This document shows, piece by piece, positions 41,840-50,274 of a stretch of DNA of 64,000 bases. Each line of letters starts with the position of its first letter. Within the stretch, counting starts at the first letter, position 1. Below the pieces are notes generated by a model that was not told the DNA's origin, made no database searches, and saw only the letters and a list, made by a program, of their open reading frames with translations. The DNA is taken from NCBI GenBank assembly GCA_016712745.1, contig JADJQN010000004.1, positions 496,001 through 560,000 on the forward strand. Direction: 5' to 3'. This stretch comes from Sandaracinaceae bacterium. Its GTDB lineage: Bacteria > Myxococcota_A > Polyangia > Polyangiales > JADJQN01. The translations under genes were made by a program, and so were the position numbers.

Positions 41840-44659
41840 ATGCATTCAGACTTTTTTAGCTTTGGCTTTGATCCGGGACGCCTGCTCCTATGGATTGTGC
41901 TCTTGCCGTTGTTCGGCTCCATCATCAATGGTCTTGCTGGCAAGTTTGCCTCACGCAAAATGGTCTCGGCTGTCGCCGTCGGTTCCGTCGCCCTTGCGTT
42001 CGGCCTCGCCATTGCCTGCTTCGTGAAGCTCACGATGCTTCGCCACGCGGCCGGCGAAGAAGGCGAGCACGCACGCATCCTTTACACGGCCTACGAATGG
42101 TTCAGCGTCAGCGTTGGCAACGTCAACGTTCCGATCTTCGTGCGCTTCGTGATGGATCCGCTTTCCGGCGTGATGGCCTTGGTCATCACCGGCATCGGCT
42201 TGCTCATCCATATCTACGCGACGAGCTACATGAGCGAAGAGCCGGCCTACTACCGCTTCTTCTGTTATCTGAACCTCTTCATGGCCTCCATGTTGATTCT
42301 CGTTCTATCGAGCAACATGGCGCTCATGTTTGTGGGCTGGGAGGGCGTGGGCCTTTGCTCCTACCTTCTCATCGGTTTCTGGTGGGAGAACCCCACCTAC
42401 GCAGCTGCCGGCAAGAAAGCATTCGTCGTCAACCGCATCGGTGACTTCGGTGTGCTCATCGGCATGTTCCTTCTTGTCTACGCCACGCAGTCGTTCGAGT
42501 TCGACGCGATTCGGCATGGCGCTGCCAATCTTTCCGGCGCGACCGAGCTCGCGATTGGCGGCATGGCGCAGGCCGACCATCACTCGATCAACGTCTCGAT
42601 GGCGACGGTCGCGTGTCTCTTTCTATTCTTGGGTTGTGCCGGCAAGAGCGCGCAGATCCCGCTCTACGTTTGGTTGCCCGACGCGATGGCTGGCCCCACG
42701 CCCGTCTCGGCTCTCATCCACGCGGCGACGATGGTCACGGCCGGCGTCTACTTGATCGTGCGCTTGTCGCCCGTCTTCGTGATGTCCCCTGTTGCGATGT
42801 CGGTGATCGCGATCATCGGCGCATCAACGGCGCTTCTCGCGGCGACGATTGCGCTCGTGCAAAACCAAATGAAGAAGATTCTCGCTTACTCCACCGTGAG
42901 TCAGCTTGGCTTCATGTTCGCAGCGGTTGGCGTTGGCGCGTTCTCGGGCGGCTTCTTCCACGTCTTTACGCACGCATTCTTCAAGGCCTGTTTGTTCCTT
43001 GGTGCAGGTTCGGTGATGCACGCGGTGCATGCGCACGGCGACGCCGACATTCGCGAGCTTGGCGGCATGAAGAAGTTCATGCCGCGCACGCGCATGACCT
43101 TCTTGATCAGCTGCTTGGCGATTGCCGGCTTCCCGTTGACGAGCGGTTTCTTCTCGAAAGACGACATCCTTCTTGGTGCGGCGTTCGTTGGAACGGGCGC
43201 GTGGGCAGACTATCCGTCATGGGTGGGCTGGCTCGTGCTCGTGATGCTCGTCATCGCGGCGACGATGACCGCGTTCTACATGTTTCGTTTGTATTTCCTC
43301 ACGTTCGAGGGAGATTTCCGGGGCGCTCATGGTGAACAACACGCCGCCGCCCCACCCGCACCTAGCCACCCCGGCGTTGAAGGGGCGGCGGAAACGCACG
43401 CTCTCGAGGCATCGACTGATGCCCATGCCGTGGCGCACGATGCGCACGGTCACGACGCGCACGACGATCACGCGCACGGTCACGATGCTCATGGGCACGG
43501 CGGACTTCCGCACGAGTCGAATGGCGCGATCACGTGGCCGCTCATGATTCTCGCCTTTGGCGCGCTCGCCGTTGGCTTCCTCGGCCTTCCACATTGGGCC
43601 CACCTTCCCAACATTTGGGAACACTGGCTTGAGCCGGTCTCGGCGCGCCTTCCGGGCGTCGAAACAGAAGCATCCGCGGGCCTCGGCGGAACGATGATGC
43701 TCATCGGCACACTCGCCGGTCTCACCGGCATCGCCATCGCGTACCGCTGGTACATGATGCAGGCCGGCGAAACACCAGCAGCACTCGCCGCACGCTTCCC
43801 GCGCCTGCAGGCATTCTTGATGGACAAGTGGCGCGTCGATGAGCTCTACGCACGCATCATCATCAAGCCCGCCGAATGGCTTTCGAACTTCTCTTCGGAG
43901 TTCGACAAGGTCGCAGTCGATGGCGGTCTCACCAAGTTGCCCGCCTTCGCAGCTCAAGCAGGTTCTTGGGCGTTCACGCGGTTGCAGAACGGTCTCGTGT
44001 ACTCCTACGGCGCAGTGATGGTCGCGGGCATCGTGGCGATCACGTTCTGGTATTTGATCCCGCATCCGAATCTTCAGTCCGCCGTGCAGGGCGCGGACGT
44101 GAAGTATGTCGCAGCGACTGGCTACGGTTACGAGTATCGCTGGGACGTGGATCTCGAACCGGGCTTCGAGACGAACTGGGACACCAACACGCATGAGATG
44201 ACCGCGTCGTTCGAACGCGCAGCCCGCAATCGCGGCGCGGCCGTGATGAACGGTCGCCCGGGCTCACCTCCTCCTGTGATTCAGCTGCGTCACGGCGAGC
44301 TCTACGCATTCAACCCGCGCGACTTCGCGACGACCGAGTGGATGAAGCCGAATACGGACGGAACCCCGCCGGCGATGACCTGGCAAGACGGCAAGCTCCT
44401 GATTCGCGTGAACGACGCAGAGGTACGCCAAGATGGTTTGCCCACGACGACGCCGACCATTTCGCTCGCGCCTGGGGAGAGCGTCACCATTGGCGGCCGC
44501 CTCATTCGTGCGGCTGGCGTGATGCGCGGCACTGTCGAAGTGCGCAACGTCTTCGGCTACGTCTCGCGCGAGTCCGTCGAAGTCACCATCGAGAACGCAA
44601 TGCCCCAAGCCGCCCCGCGCGGTGCAGAAGCACACGCTGACCTGCGAGGTGGCCTGTGA
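41840..44659 (+). CDS. nuoL: NADH-quinone oxidoreductase subunit L with a long C-terminal extension
   Basis: The 939-aa protein has the antiporter-like core of NuoL (FMDPLSGVMALVITGIGLLI-type start, VGWEGVGLCSYLLIGFWW, LFLGCAGKSAQIPLYVWLPDAM, KKILAYSTVSQLGFM). Normal NuoL is about 610-650 aa. Two features add length: a His/Asp-rich stretch of about 40 residues near 520-560 (common in NuoL at this place, but long here) and, after the last membrane helix at about 716-738, a tail of about 200 residues with beta-strand character (APGESVTIGGRLIRAAGVMR). The tail probably lies in the periplasm, from the expected NuoL topology. The stop overlaps the nuoM start. Confidence 0.93.
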   Translation: MHSDFFSFGFDPGRLLLWIVLLPLFGSIINGLAGKFASRKMVSAVAVGSVALAFGLAIACFVKLTMLRHAAGEEGEHARILYTAYEWFSVSVGNVNVPIFVRFVMDPLSGVMALVITGIGLLIHIYATSYMSEEPAYYRFFCYLNLFMASMLILVLSSNMALMFVGWEGVGLCSYLLIGFWWENPTYAAAGKKAFVVNRIGDFGVLIGMFLLVYATQSFEFDAIRHGAANLSGATELAIGGMAQADHHSINVSMATVACLFLFLGCAGKSAQIPLYVWLPDAMAGPTPVSALIHAATMVTAGVYLIVRLSPVFVMSPVAMSVIAIIGASTALLAATIALVQNQMKKILAYSTVSQLGFMFAAVGVGAFSGGFFHVFTHAFFKACLFLGAGSVMHAVHAHGDADIRELGGMKKFMPRTRMTFLISCLAIAGFPLTSGFFSKDDILLGAAFVGTGAWADYPSWVGWLVLVMLVIAATMTAFYMFRLYFLTFEGDFRGAHGEQHAAAPPAPSHPGVEGAAETHALEASTDAHAVAHDAHGHDAHDDHAHGHDAHGHGGLPHESNGAITWPLMILAFGALAVGFLGLPHWAHLPNIWEHWLEPVSARLPGVETEASAGLGGTMMLIGTLAGLTGIAIAYRWYMMQAGETPAALAARFPRLQAFLMDKWRVDELYARIIIKPAEWLSNFSSEFDKVAVDGGLTKLPAFAAQAGSWAFTRLQNGLVYSYGAVMVAGIVAITFWYLIPHPNLQSAVQGADVKYVAATGYGYEYRWDVDLEPGFETNWDTNTHEMTASFERAARNRGAAVMNGRPGSPPPVIQLRHGELYAFNPRDFATTEWMKPNTDGTPPAMTWQDGKLLIRVNDAEVRQDGLPTTTPTISLAPGESVTIGGRLIRAAGVMRGTVEVRNVFGYVSRESVEVTIENAMPQAAPRGAEAHADLRGGL

Positions 44660-46299
44660 TGAGCCACATTCTTACTCTCCTAGTCGCCGTTCCGATGCTT
44701 GGCGCTCTCGCCATTCTCTTCATGCCGCGTCAGAACGTGAAGCTGCTTCGCAATTTCAGCGTCGGCATAATGCTTGTCGAGTTCGTCGTCTCGCTCGCGC
44801 TTCTTTGGGATCCGACAACGCAGACGCGCGTGAGCTACGCAGCGTCAGGCTTCATGTTCGTCGAGAACTACAGCTGGGTAGAAAGCCTCGGCATCTCGTA
44901 CAAAGTCGGCATCGACGGCATCTCGCTCTGGCTGATTTTGCTGACGACAGCGCTAACGCCCATCGCGCTCTTCGCGTCGTGGCAATCCATCGATACGAAG
45001 ATCAAAGAGTTCGCGCTCGCGTTCTTGCTCCTTGAAGTGGGCATGCTGGGCGCATTCGTCGCACTCGACCTCTTCCTCTTCTACGTGTTCTGGGAGCTGA
45101 TGCTCGTCCCCATGTACCTCATCATCGGCATTTGGGGCGGCAAGGACCGCGTCTATGCCGCGGTGAAGTTCTTCATCTACACGATGGTCGGCAGCGTGCT
45201 CATGCTGATCGCGATTTTGTACATCGTCGCGCAGTACAAGGGCGTCAGCGGTCACTACTCCTTCGACATTGTGCAGCTCACGCGCTTGAGCCTGCCGCGT
45301 ACCTCGCAGTTCATCCTGTTCGCGGCCTTTGGTCTCGCCTTCGCGATCAAGGTGCCGATGTTCCCATTCCACACGTGGTTGCCCGATGCGCACGTGCAAG
45401 CGCCAACGGGGGGCTCGGTGATTCTGGCCGCTGTGCTTTTGAAGCTCGGTTGCTACGGCTTTTTGCGCTTCGCGATGCCGCTCTTCCCGGTGGCAGCGTT
45501 TGAGAGCGCGCCGACCCTCGCAGTCTTCGCCGTCATCGGCATCATCTACGGCGCTTTCTGTGCGTGGCGCCAGCAGGACGTGAAGAAGTTGGTCGCGTAC
45601 AGCTCGGTCAGCCATCTCGGCTTCGTCATGCTCGGGCTCTTCTCGGGCACGACGCAGGGCATCTCAGGCGCGATCCTTCAGATGGTCAGTCACGGCATCT
45701 CCACAGGCGCGCTCTTCCTTTTGGTCGGCGTCATCTACGAACGCCGCCACACGCGTGACCTCGATGCCTTCGGCGGTCTTGCCAAGGTCATGCCGATCTA
45801 CACGGTGCTCTTCATTATCGTGACGATGAGCTCGATCGGACTGCCTGGCACCAACGGCTTCATCGGCGAGTTCATGATCTTGAGCTCGACATTCAGCTCT
45901 CCGGTCATGCCCTTCGCTCGTAGCTTTGCACTCTTCGCAGCGACCGGCGTCATTCTCGCCGCCGTCTACATGCTGCATGCAGTACTCAAGATGTTTTGGG
46001 GACCGGTCTCGAAGAAAGAGAACGAGCATTTGCCCGATCTCACGCGTCGTGAAGCCTATGTCTTGGCGCCGCTCATTCTGTTCGTGTTCTGGATCGGCCT
46101 TTTTCCAAACACGTTCTTGAAGCCGATGGAACCTGCCGTGGAGCGCTACGTCGCAGCCTACGTCGCGCGTCACACGGAAGCGTCGGACGTCGCTACCCTC
46201 TCGCCCGATCCGGCAGCGCCGCCCGGGTCCGGTGAACACGCTGAAAACGCGCCCACCGACGGCCCGCCTGAAGCACGCGCGGCACGAGGTGCACAATGA
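44659..46299 (+). CDS. nuoM: NADH-quinone oxidoreductase subunit M
   Basis: ATG 44659 overlaps the nuoL stop by one base (TGATG); the GTG at 44656 is an alternative. The 546-aa antiporter-like subunit has about 14 membrane segments and the NuoM motifs GIDGISLWLILLTTALTPIA, ELMLVPMYLIIGIWGG (Glu for proton transfer), FPFHTWLPDAHVQAPTGGSV and VAYSSVSHLGFVMLG. The C-terminal 45 residues are a soluble Asp/Ala/Pro-rich tail (DVATLSPDPAAPPG). It pumps protons as part of complex I. Confidence 0.95.
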   Translation: MSHILTLLVAVPMLGALAILFMPRQNVKLLRNFSVGIMLVEFVVSLALLWDPTTQTRVSYAASGFMFVENYSWVESLGISYKVGIDGISLWLILLTTALTPIALFASWQSIDTKIKEFALAFLLLEVGMLGAFVALDLFLFYVFWELMLVPMYLIIGIWGGKDRVYAAVKFFIYTMVGSVLMLIAILYIVAQYKGVSGHYSFDIVQLTRLSLPRTSQFILFAAFGLAFAIKVPMFPFHTWLPDAHVQAPTGGSVILAAVLLKLGCYGFLRFAMPLFPVAAFESAPTLAVFAVIGIIYGAFCAWRQQDVKKLVAYSSVSHLGFVMLGLFSGTTQGISGAILQMVSHGISTGALFLLVGVIYERRHTRDLDAFGGLAKVMPIYTVLFIIVTMSSIGLPGTNGFIGEFMILSSTFSSPVMPFARSFALFAATGVILAAVYMLHAVLKMFWGPVSKKENEHLPDLTRREAYVLAPLILFVFWIGLFPNTFLKPMEPAVERYVAAYVARHTEASDVATLSPDPAAPPGSGEHAENAPTDGPPEARAARGAQ

Positions 46300-47822
46300 T
46301 CCCGGCGTGGCTCTACTACGGCTCGCCGCTTGTGTGGCTCATCTTCGCTGGCCTTGCGTTGATGATGGCCGATGCGTTCTATCCCGTTACGCCTGAGCCG
46401 ATTTCGACGCCCGCTCAACGTCAGCGTCGTCCGGAGCTAGCCATGATCACGACGGTGATCTTGGTTGTCGCAGGAAGCCTTTCGTTTGCGTTGTGGTTCG
46501 CGGGCGTTCCCGATCATGCGCCGCGCCTCTTCGGCAACTACCTCGCGGTCGATCATCTCTCACTGGTGATGGATATCGTTATCGTCGCGGGCGCGGTCTT
46601 CTCCGTGCTGCTTGCTGGCGGCTATTTGCATGAGCACGAGATCGAGCGCGGCGAGTTCTACCCGCTCATTCTTTTCACCGCGTTTGGCGCGATGATTCTT
46701 GCGCGTGCGACCGACCTTCTCAGCATCTTCATCGGGCTCGAGACCATGTCGCTCGGCGTGTACACGTTGGTTGCGTTTCGTCGCACCAGCCCGCGCTCGG
46801 CGGAAGGCGCCCTCAAGTATTTCCTGCTCGGCTCGTTCGCAGCCGCGATTCTTCTCTTCGGTAGCGCACTTTTGTACGGCGCAACCGGTCACACGGATCT
46901 CGTTGGTATCGCGGAGGCCATCAAGACCCAGCACGCTGACGTGATGCTGGTCATCTTCGGCTTGCTGATGGTGATTATCGGCCTCGCCTTCAAGGTGAGC
47001 GCGGTTCCGTTCCACATGTGGACGCCTGACGCGTACGAAGGCGCTATCACGCCGGTGACAACGTTTATGAGCGTCGCGGTAAAAGCCGCAGCCTTCGCGG
47101 TACTCACGCGCGTTCTTGTCGTCAGCTTCTCCGATCCGCTCACGTCGAGCACCGCCACCGGATGGCCGCCCGTTCTCGCCGGCCTCGCGGCTGTGACGAT
47201 GCTCTTCGGCAACCTAGCCGCGGTCGTGCAGTCGAGCGTGAAGCGCATGCTCGCCTACTCGTCGATTGCGCATGCCGGTTACATCCTTATCGGTCTCGTC
47301 GCGGCGCAGAAGATTGGCGCGGTCGGTGTCTCGTCCGTGCTCTTTTACTTGATGGCCTACACGGCATCGAACGCGCTCGCCTTCGGGTCCTTGATCTTGA
47401 TGGGCTCGCATGGCCGTGAAGCGGTGAGCTATGAAGATCTCGCGGGCGTGGGCCGCCGCCATCCCATGGCTGCATTGCCATTCATCATCGCAATGCTTTC
47501 GTTGATGGGCTTTCCGCCCACCGGTGGATTCTTCGCCAAGTACTACGTGCTCAGCGCCGCGGTGCAGGCGGGCGGCGGCATGGTCTGGCTTGCGGTGCTT
47601 GGTGTGCTCACGTCGGTGATGGGCGCGTTCTATTACCTGCGCGTCATCGTTTACATGTTCATGAAAGAGCCGAAGGAAGGCGCGCCGATCGCGATTCCTA
47701 TGAAGTCCGGGTACGTGGTTGTCGCGCTCGCGCTGGCTGCCGTTCTCGTTGTGGCGATGGGCCTCGTGCCCTCGTACTTCCTGCACATGCCGCTCGAGGC
47801 CGCTCAACATCTGATGCCCTGA
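46296..47822 (+). CDS. nuoN: NADH-quinone oxidoreductase subunit N
   Basis: The 508-aa protein starts at ATG 46296, overlapping nuoM by 4 nt. It has about 14 membrane segments and the NuoN signatures FIGLETMSLGVYTLVAFRRT, EGALKYFLLGSFAAAILLFG, AVPFHMWTPDAYEGAITPVT and VKRMLAYSSIAHAGYILIG. It is the last complex I gene in the window. A lipoprotein gene starts 1 nt after its stop, so the two are co-translated. Confidence 0.95.
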   Translation: MIPAWLYYGSPLVWLIFAGLALMMADAFYPVTPEPISTPAQRQRRPELAMITTVILVVAGSLSFALWFAGVPDHAPRLFGNYLAVDHLSLVMDIVIVAGAVFSVLLAGGYLHEHEIERGEFYPLILFTAFGAMILARATDLLSIFIGLETMSLGVYTLVAFRRTSPRSAEGALKYFLLGSFAAAILLFGSALLYGATGHTDLVGIAEAIKTQHADVMLVIFGLLMVIIGLAFKVSAVPFHMWTPDAYEGAITPVTTFMSVAVKAAAFAVLTRVLVVSFSDPLTSSTATGWPPVLAGLAAVTMLFGNLAAVVQSSVKRMLAYSSIAHAGYILIGLVAAQKIGAVGVSSVLFYLMAYTASNALAFGSLILMGSHGREAVSYEDLAGVGRRHPMAALPFIIAMLSLMGFPPTGGFFAKYYVLSAAVQAGGGMVWLAVLGVLTSVMGAFYYLRVIVYMFMKEPKEGAPIAIPMKSGYVVVALALAAVLVVAMGLVPSYFLHMPLEAAQHLMP

Positions 47823-47823
47823 T

Positions 47824-48675
47824 ATGCGTTGGTCGATGTACGCAACATTCGGGTGCATCTTTCTGGCGGGCTGCTCCTCGTGCGGCGAGCAGAACGCGTC
47901 GAGCCCCACCGAGAGCGGTAGCGGCGCGAGTATCACGCCGGCACAACCGCCGCCGCCGGCCGCACCGCGCTTCGCGACTGTGGAAGGCCGCATCACCATT
48001 GCCCCTGGCACGCAGGCGCCCTCGCTTCCAGTCGCGATGATTCCGCGCCACGGCGATGCGCCCGCTCCGGATTTCTGCTCGCCGCCGCGCACGACCGATC
48101 GCCAGCTCGTGCGCCTCGCCGAAGATGGTCACGGCTTGATGGGCGTTGTGGTCACCGCGGCCGACTTCGAAGGCGCGAACCAACCCACACACGAGCCACG
48201 CGTCCACGACCTTACGATTCACGATTGCCGTCTCGTGCCCTCGATGATCGACGCAACTGCGGGTGACACGTTGCGTTTGCACAACGACGACGACTTTCCG
48301 TTTTTGCCGAGCATGTCGGCCGGTGGAATGACGCAAGCGCTTATCAAAGGGCAGACGCGCGACATTCCACTCACACGCGGCGGAAGCCAAATGCTCGGCT
48401 GCGGCGCGTTCGGACCTATGTGTGGGCGCGCGGATGTACTCGTGCTCAATCACCCAGTGCACGCCACCAGCAACGCGAGTGGTCAGTTCCGCATCGCGCA
48501 GGCGCCCGCTGGTGAAGAGATCACACTGCACGCCGTTGCGCTCATGTACCAGACCAACACAATCACGGTGACGCTGCAGCCTGGCGAAACGCGCCACGTG
48601 GATTTCGTACTGACACCGGCCCCATTCCCGGAACCCGCGCCCGCAGCGCATCCGAATCAGCCCACGATGTTCTAA
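47824..48675 (+). CDS. Cupredoxin-like lipoprotein coupled to nuoN
   Basis: The ATG at 47824 lies 1 nt after the nuoN stop. The 283-aa lipoprotein has the lipobox FLAGC and then a Pro/Ala-rich linker. Its middle (about 60-200) resembles a plastocyanin-like fold (DLTIHDCRLVPSMIDATAGD, LRLHNDDDFPFLPSMSAGG, LGCGAFGPMCGRADVLVLN), followed by a carboxypeptidase-regulatory-like unit (ATSNASGQFRIAQAPAGEEITLHAVA). Cys residues replace the usual His at some expected positions, so copper binding is uncertain. A similar pair of domains occurs in methylamine-utilisation-like proteins. Its tight link to nuoN suggests co-expression with complex I. Confidence 0.65.
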   Translation: MRWSMYATFGCIFLAGCSSCGEQNASSPTESGSGASITPAQPPPPAAPRFATVEGRITIAPGTQAPSLPVAMIPRHGDAPAPDFCSPPRTTDRQLVRLAEDGHGLMGVVVTAADFEGANQPTHEPRVHDLTIHDCRLVPSMIDATAGDTLRLHNDDDFPFLPSMSAGGMTQALIKGQTRDIPLTRGGSQMLGCGAFGPMCGRADVLVLNHPVHATSNASGQFRIAQAPAGEEITLHAVALMYQTNTITVTLQPGETRHVDFVLTPAPFPEPAPAAHPNQPTMF

Positions 48676-48712
48676 GCGGGGGGGGGTCCGGCTCGAATCA
48701 GGCCACCTCAGA

Positions 48713-49996
48713 TTGCGCGTGGCACCGCGTCGCTTAGTTGAGCCTTCGCCTCTTGTGACGTTGCGCGTCGACGGGAAGAAAGTTCCCGCACGCGAAGGCG
48801 AGTCCGTGGCGGTTGCGCTATACGCCTCGGGCCGCACGGTATTTGGACGAAGCGTGAAGTATCATCGCCCGCGCGGGCCGAGTTGCTTCAGCGGCAAGTG
48901 TGATGGCTGCCTGATGCGTGTCGATGGCATCGGCAATGTAATGACCTGTCAGGTGCCAGCGCGCGAAGGACTCGTTGTCGAAACGCAGAACGTGGTTGGC
49001 AGTGCCAAGAACGATCTTCTGGCTGCGACCGACTGGTTCTTTCCCAACGGAATGAATCATCACGAGATGTTCACGGCATGGAAGCCGCTCAACCAAGTGA
49101 TGCAAAAGATTGCGCGCCGCATCGCAGGTATCGGTGAGTTGCCGAGTGAAGCAGTTGCCGCGATGAAGTCCATTGAAGAGAGCTGTGATGTGCTGGTCGT
49201 CGGTGCGGGTCCCGCGGGGCTAATCGCCGCGCGCGAGTGCGCCAGAGCTGGCCTATCGACGACGGTTGTGGGCGATGCAGCGGTAGCGGGCGGACATCTC
49301 GCTTATCACTGCGACGAAGGCGCGCGCGCGCGCGGCAGGTCCTTGGCGGATGCCGCATTGGCAAGCGGAGTGCGCTTTCTTCTCGCGCACACAGCGGTTG
49401 GTGTTTACGACGGACTCGTGCTGGTCGATGGCGCAAACGGCGTGCATGAGATCCGCCCACGAAGACTTGTTCTTGCCACCGGCTCGCACGAAGGCGCACT
49501 TGCCATCGAAGGCGCAGATCTGCCGAGTGTCATGGGCGTTCGCGCCATGAGCATTCTGCTCCATGCAGGCGTGGTCGCAGGCGAGAGTGTCGTGGTGGTG
49601 GGTGATGAGCCGCTCGCTGCGTCTCTGGCCGCGGCGCTCACGGAGGCCGGCGTGCGCGTGCAGCGGATGGCCGCGAACGAGATCGAGGCAATACATGGCC
49701 GCGCGCGCGCCAAGTCGGTGAGCTTTCGTCGTGGTGATAAATCGGCCTCCATCGATTGCGATGCCGTGGCGCTCGCAGCCCCGCTTTCTGCCGCGTACGA
49801 GTTGCCGTCGCAGGCAGGGGCCAAGGTGCTGTGGCAGAAGAACCGATTCGTGGTCGATGCGAGCCGCGATGACGGTGCTGCGGGATCTGCGTTCGTGCGT
49901 GTCGTTGGCGAGTGCACGGGCCTTGAAGACTTCGCAGACATCGAAGGTCAAGCGTCGCGCGCCGCCGCACGTATACGCGAGGAGCTCACCACATGA
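48713..49996 (+). CDS. FAD/NAD(P)-dependent dehydrogenase alpha subunit with N-terminal 2Fe-2S domain
   Basis: The start is TTG 48713 or GTG 48719. The 427-aa protein has an N-terminal ferredoxin-like 2Fe-2S domain (about 15-90; CFSGKCDGCLMRVDG ... CQVPAREG) and then a FAD/NAD(P)-binding oxidoreductase fold with GAGPAGLIAARECARAG near residue 165 and a second Rossmann motif (VVVVGDEPLAASLAAALTEAG). This matches the alpha subunit of heterotrimeric sarcosine oxidase, D-hydroxyproline dehydrogenase or hydrogen-cyanide synthase-type amine dehydrogenases. The order alpha, small 2Fe-2S, beta is that of such trimers. It overlaps the next gene by 4 nt. Confidence 0.8.
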   Translation: MRVAPRRLVEPSPLVTLRVDGKKVPAREGESVAVALYASGRTVFGRSVKYHRPRGPSCFSGKCDGCLMRVDGIGNVMTCQVPAREGLVVETQNVVGSAKNDLLAATDWFFPNGMNHHEMFTAWKPLNQVMQKIARRIAGIGELPSEAVAAMKSIEESCDVLVVGAGPAGLIAARECARAGLSTTVVGDAAVAGGHLAYHCDEGARARGRSLADAALASGVRFLLAHTAVGVYDGLVLVDGANGVHEIRPRRLVLATGSHEGALAIEGADLPSVMGVRAMSILLHAGVVAGESVVVVGDEPLAASLAAALTEAGVRVQRMAANEIEAIHGRARAKSVSFRRGDKSASIDCDAVALAAPLSAAYELPSQAGAKVLWQKNRFVVDASRDDGAAGSAFVRVVGECTGLEDFADIEGQASRAAARIREELTT

Positions 49997-50274
49997 GCGA
50001 CAAGATCATGGCGTGCCGCTGCGAAGACGTGACGGTGCACGAGATTGAAGAGGCGATTGCGCGCGGGCATCGTGATCTCGAATCCGTAAAACGGTACACA
50101 GGACTGGGTACCGGCTGGTGCCAAGGAAAGCAGTGTGCACGCTTGTGCGCGGCGCTCTTGGTGGAGAAGGGCGGCGAGCCGCCTTCATCGCCCATCACAC
50201 CGCGACCACCTTATCGTCCGGTGTCACTCGCGCATCTCGCGCAGCTCTCGCTCCAGAAGGAGCGTGGCGGATGA
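49993..50274 (+). CDS. BFD-like (2Fe-2S)-binding subunit
   Basis: The 93-aa protein starts at ATG 49993, overlapping the alpha gene by 4 nt. It shows the bacterioferritin-associated-ferredoxin pattern CRCEDVTVHEIEEAIARGH with Cys8 and Cys10, and GTGWCQGKQC with Cys43 and Cys48, four ligands for a 2Fe-2S cluster. The role would be electron relay between the alpha and beta subunits. It overlaps the beta gene by 4 nt. A Pro-rich C-terminal tail follows the cluster domain. Confidence 0.8.
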   Translation: MSDKIMACRCEDVTVHEIEEAIARGHRDLESVKRYTGLGTGWCQGKQCARLCAALLVEKGGEPPSSPITPRPPYRPVSLAHLAQLSLQKERGG

